Assembly: GCF_003254395.2 (NCBI RefSeq)
Contig: NC_037642.1
Location: 9,623,736-9,687,735, forward strand
Reading direction: 5' to 3'
Origin: Apis mellifera
Lineage: Eukaryota; Arthropoda; Insecta; Hymenoptera; Apidae
Length of the DNA: 64,000 nt
The number at the start of each line of letters is the position of its first letter. Position 1 is the stretch's first letter. Below the pieces are notes generated by a model. The model did not search any database and was not told the origin of the DNA. It saw nothing but the letters and a program-made list of their open reading frames with translations. Of this stretch, positions 63,439 to 64,000 are shown in pieces. A program made the translations under genes and the position numbers.

Positions 63439-63679
63439 CACCCTCTCCCGTCGTCGATCCGTCCCTCTCTTATCCGTCGCTTACGTCCGCCGCTTCCTCT
63501 CTCCCTCTCGTTCTCCTTCTCTCCGCGTGTAGGGTGTGCAGGGTGGCTCGCGGCGAGAGAACGAACCCACCACGCCGGGAGAACGGAACACGGTGGCGAA
63601 GAGAGGACAGGAAGGAAAGGCAAGGGTGAACGCGGGGTTATCGGGGGGAAGAGGGAGGAGGGAGGCGGGAGAGAGAAGG

Positions 63680-63786
63680 ACGGACGGAACGACCGATCGA
63701 CCGATCGACCGACCGATCGACCGACCGACGGACGAACCGAGTGGAGAGGAGTGGAGTGGAGCGGAGCGGAGAGGAGTGGAGTGGAG
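63680..63786. repeat. Adjacent CCGA/TCGA and GGAGT repeat tracts
   Basis: ccga/ccgatcga units (63680-63738) are followed directly by ggagt/ggagc/ggaga pentamers (about 63740-63786). Two repeat families with different periods abut. Confidence 0.9.
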
Positions 63787-64000
63787 GGGTTAGGAGACAG
63801 CTGCAGGCCATGCGAGGGTCCGTCGACCAGGCTTGGCCGTTTACCGCGGAATACACAGCGGAGCGAGAGAAACCGGCGGCGAGAAAGGGAGACGGGGTGA
63901 TGGCCGGGCGAAACGAGGGAGAGCGAGACACGACCTACTTCGCCATTCCCCGCGACCCGTCCCCTGCTCCACCCTCCGCTAACCCCCTCGCCCATCCAGA

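Larger units (their letters stand above)
62041..64000. other. CpG-rich terminal block dense in simple repeats
   Basis: GC-rich to the window end. Pyrimidine-rich at about 62041-62480 and purine-rich at about 63540-63800. Open frames of 272 codons (plus, 62038-62856) and 263 codons (minus, 63204-63995) are low complexity and overlap (CT)n, (CTC)n, (CCA)n and GGA-rich repeats, so neither is called. It could be a promoter-proximal region of a gene beyond the window edge. Confidence 0.5.

Overview
The window looks like nuclear DNA from an insect, most likely a hymenopteran and possibly a bee. This is inferred from texture alone: AT-rich stretches alternate every 1-2 kb with CpG-rich stretches, CpG-containing words such as cgatcg, tcgcg and cgtcg are abundant in both, and di-, tri- and tetranucleotide repeats are very dense. 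I saw no marker gene that would fix the species. I found no bacterial operon structure, rRNA, tRNA or CRISPR array, and no recognisable transposase or reverse transcriptase.

No protein-coding gene can be supported. The longest open frames (371, 346, 274, 272, 263 and 248 codons) are low-complexity Ser/Leu/Arg/Glu/Pro translations of (CT)n, (GA)n and CpG-rich DNA, and they lie in CpG-rich blocks where stop codons are scarce. The best candidate fragment is a 3' splice-site-like sequence followed by a 72-codon open frame at 41360-41578. It matches no family I know and may be chance. The simplest reading is a long intron or intergenic regulatory interval, whose CpG-rich blocks could include promoters or enhancers of a gene outside the window.

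Layout. 1-47 kb: CpG-rich blocks (about 1.4-1.9, 5.8-7.1, 8.0-8.7, 10.7-11.8, 12.2-12.7, 13.4-14.0, 15.3-17.2, 18.9-19.9, 21.1-22.4, 24.8-27.4, 30.1-31.0, 33.7-34.7, 40.1-40.7 and 45.7-46.1 kb) separated by AT-rich DNA, with many microsatellites and several G-quadruplex motifs. A near-perfect 23-bp inverted repeat with a 31-nt spacer lies at 37893-37969. 47-60 kb: a different landscape, with five tandem arrays of mutually dissimilar monomers (47.1-47.6, 48.6-50.3, 51.8-52.3, 55.8-56.8 and 58.7-60.0 kb). Their spacings are mostly about 135-200 bp, and some shorter or longer steps reach from 93 to 254 bp. The 48.6-50.3 kb array has a four-monomer higher-order repeat. 60-64 kb: a dense run of simple repeats, including a 113-bp TAGG/TAGA tract and five aligned 10-bp units, inside a CpG-rich block that reaches the window end.

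There is no set of genes whose joint action can be described. The main content is repeat architecture and possible regulatory sequence.
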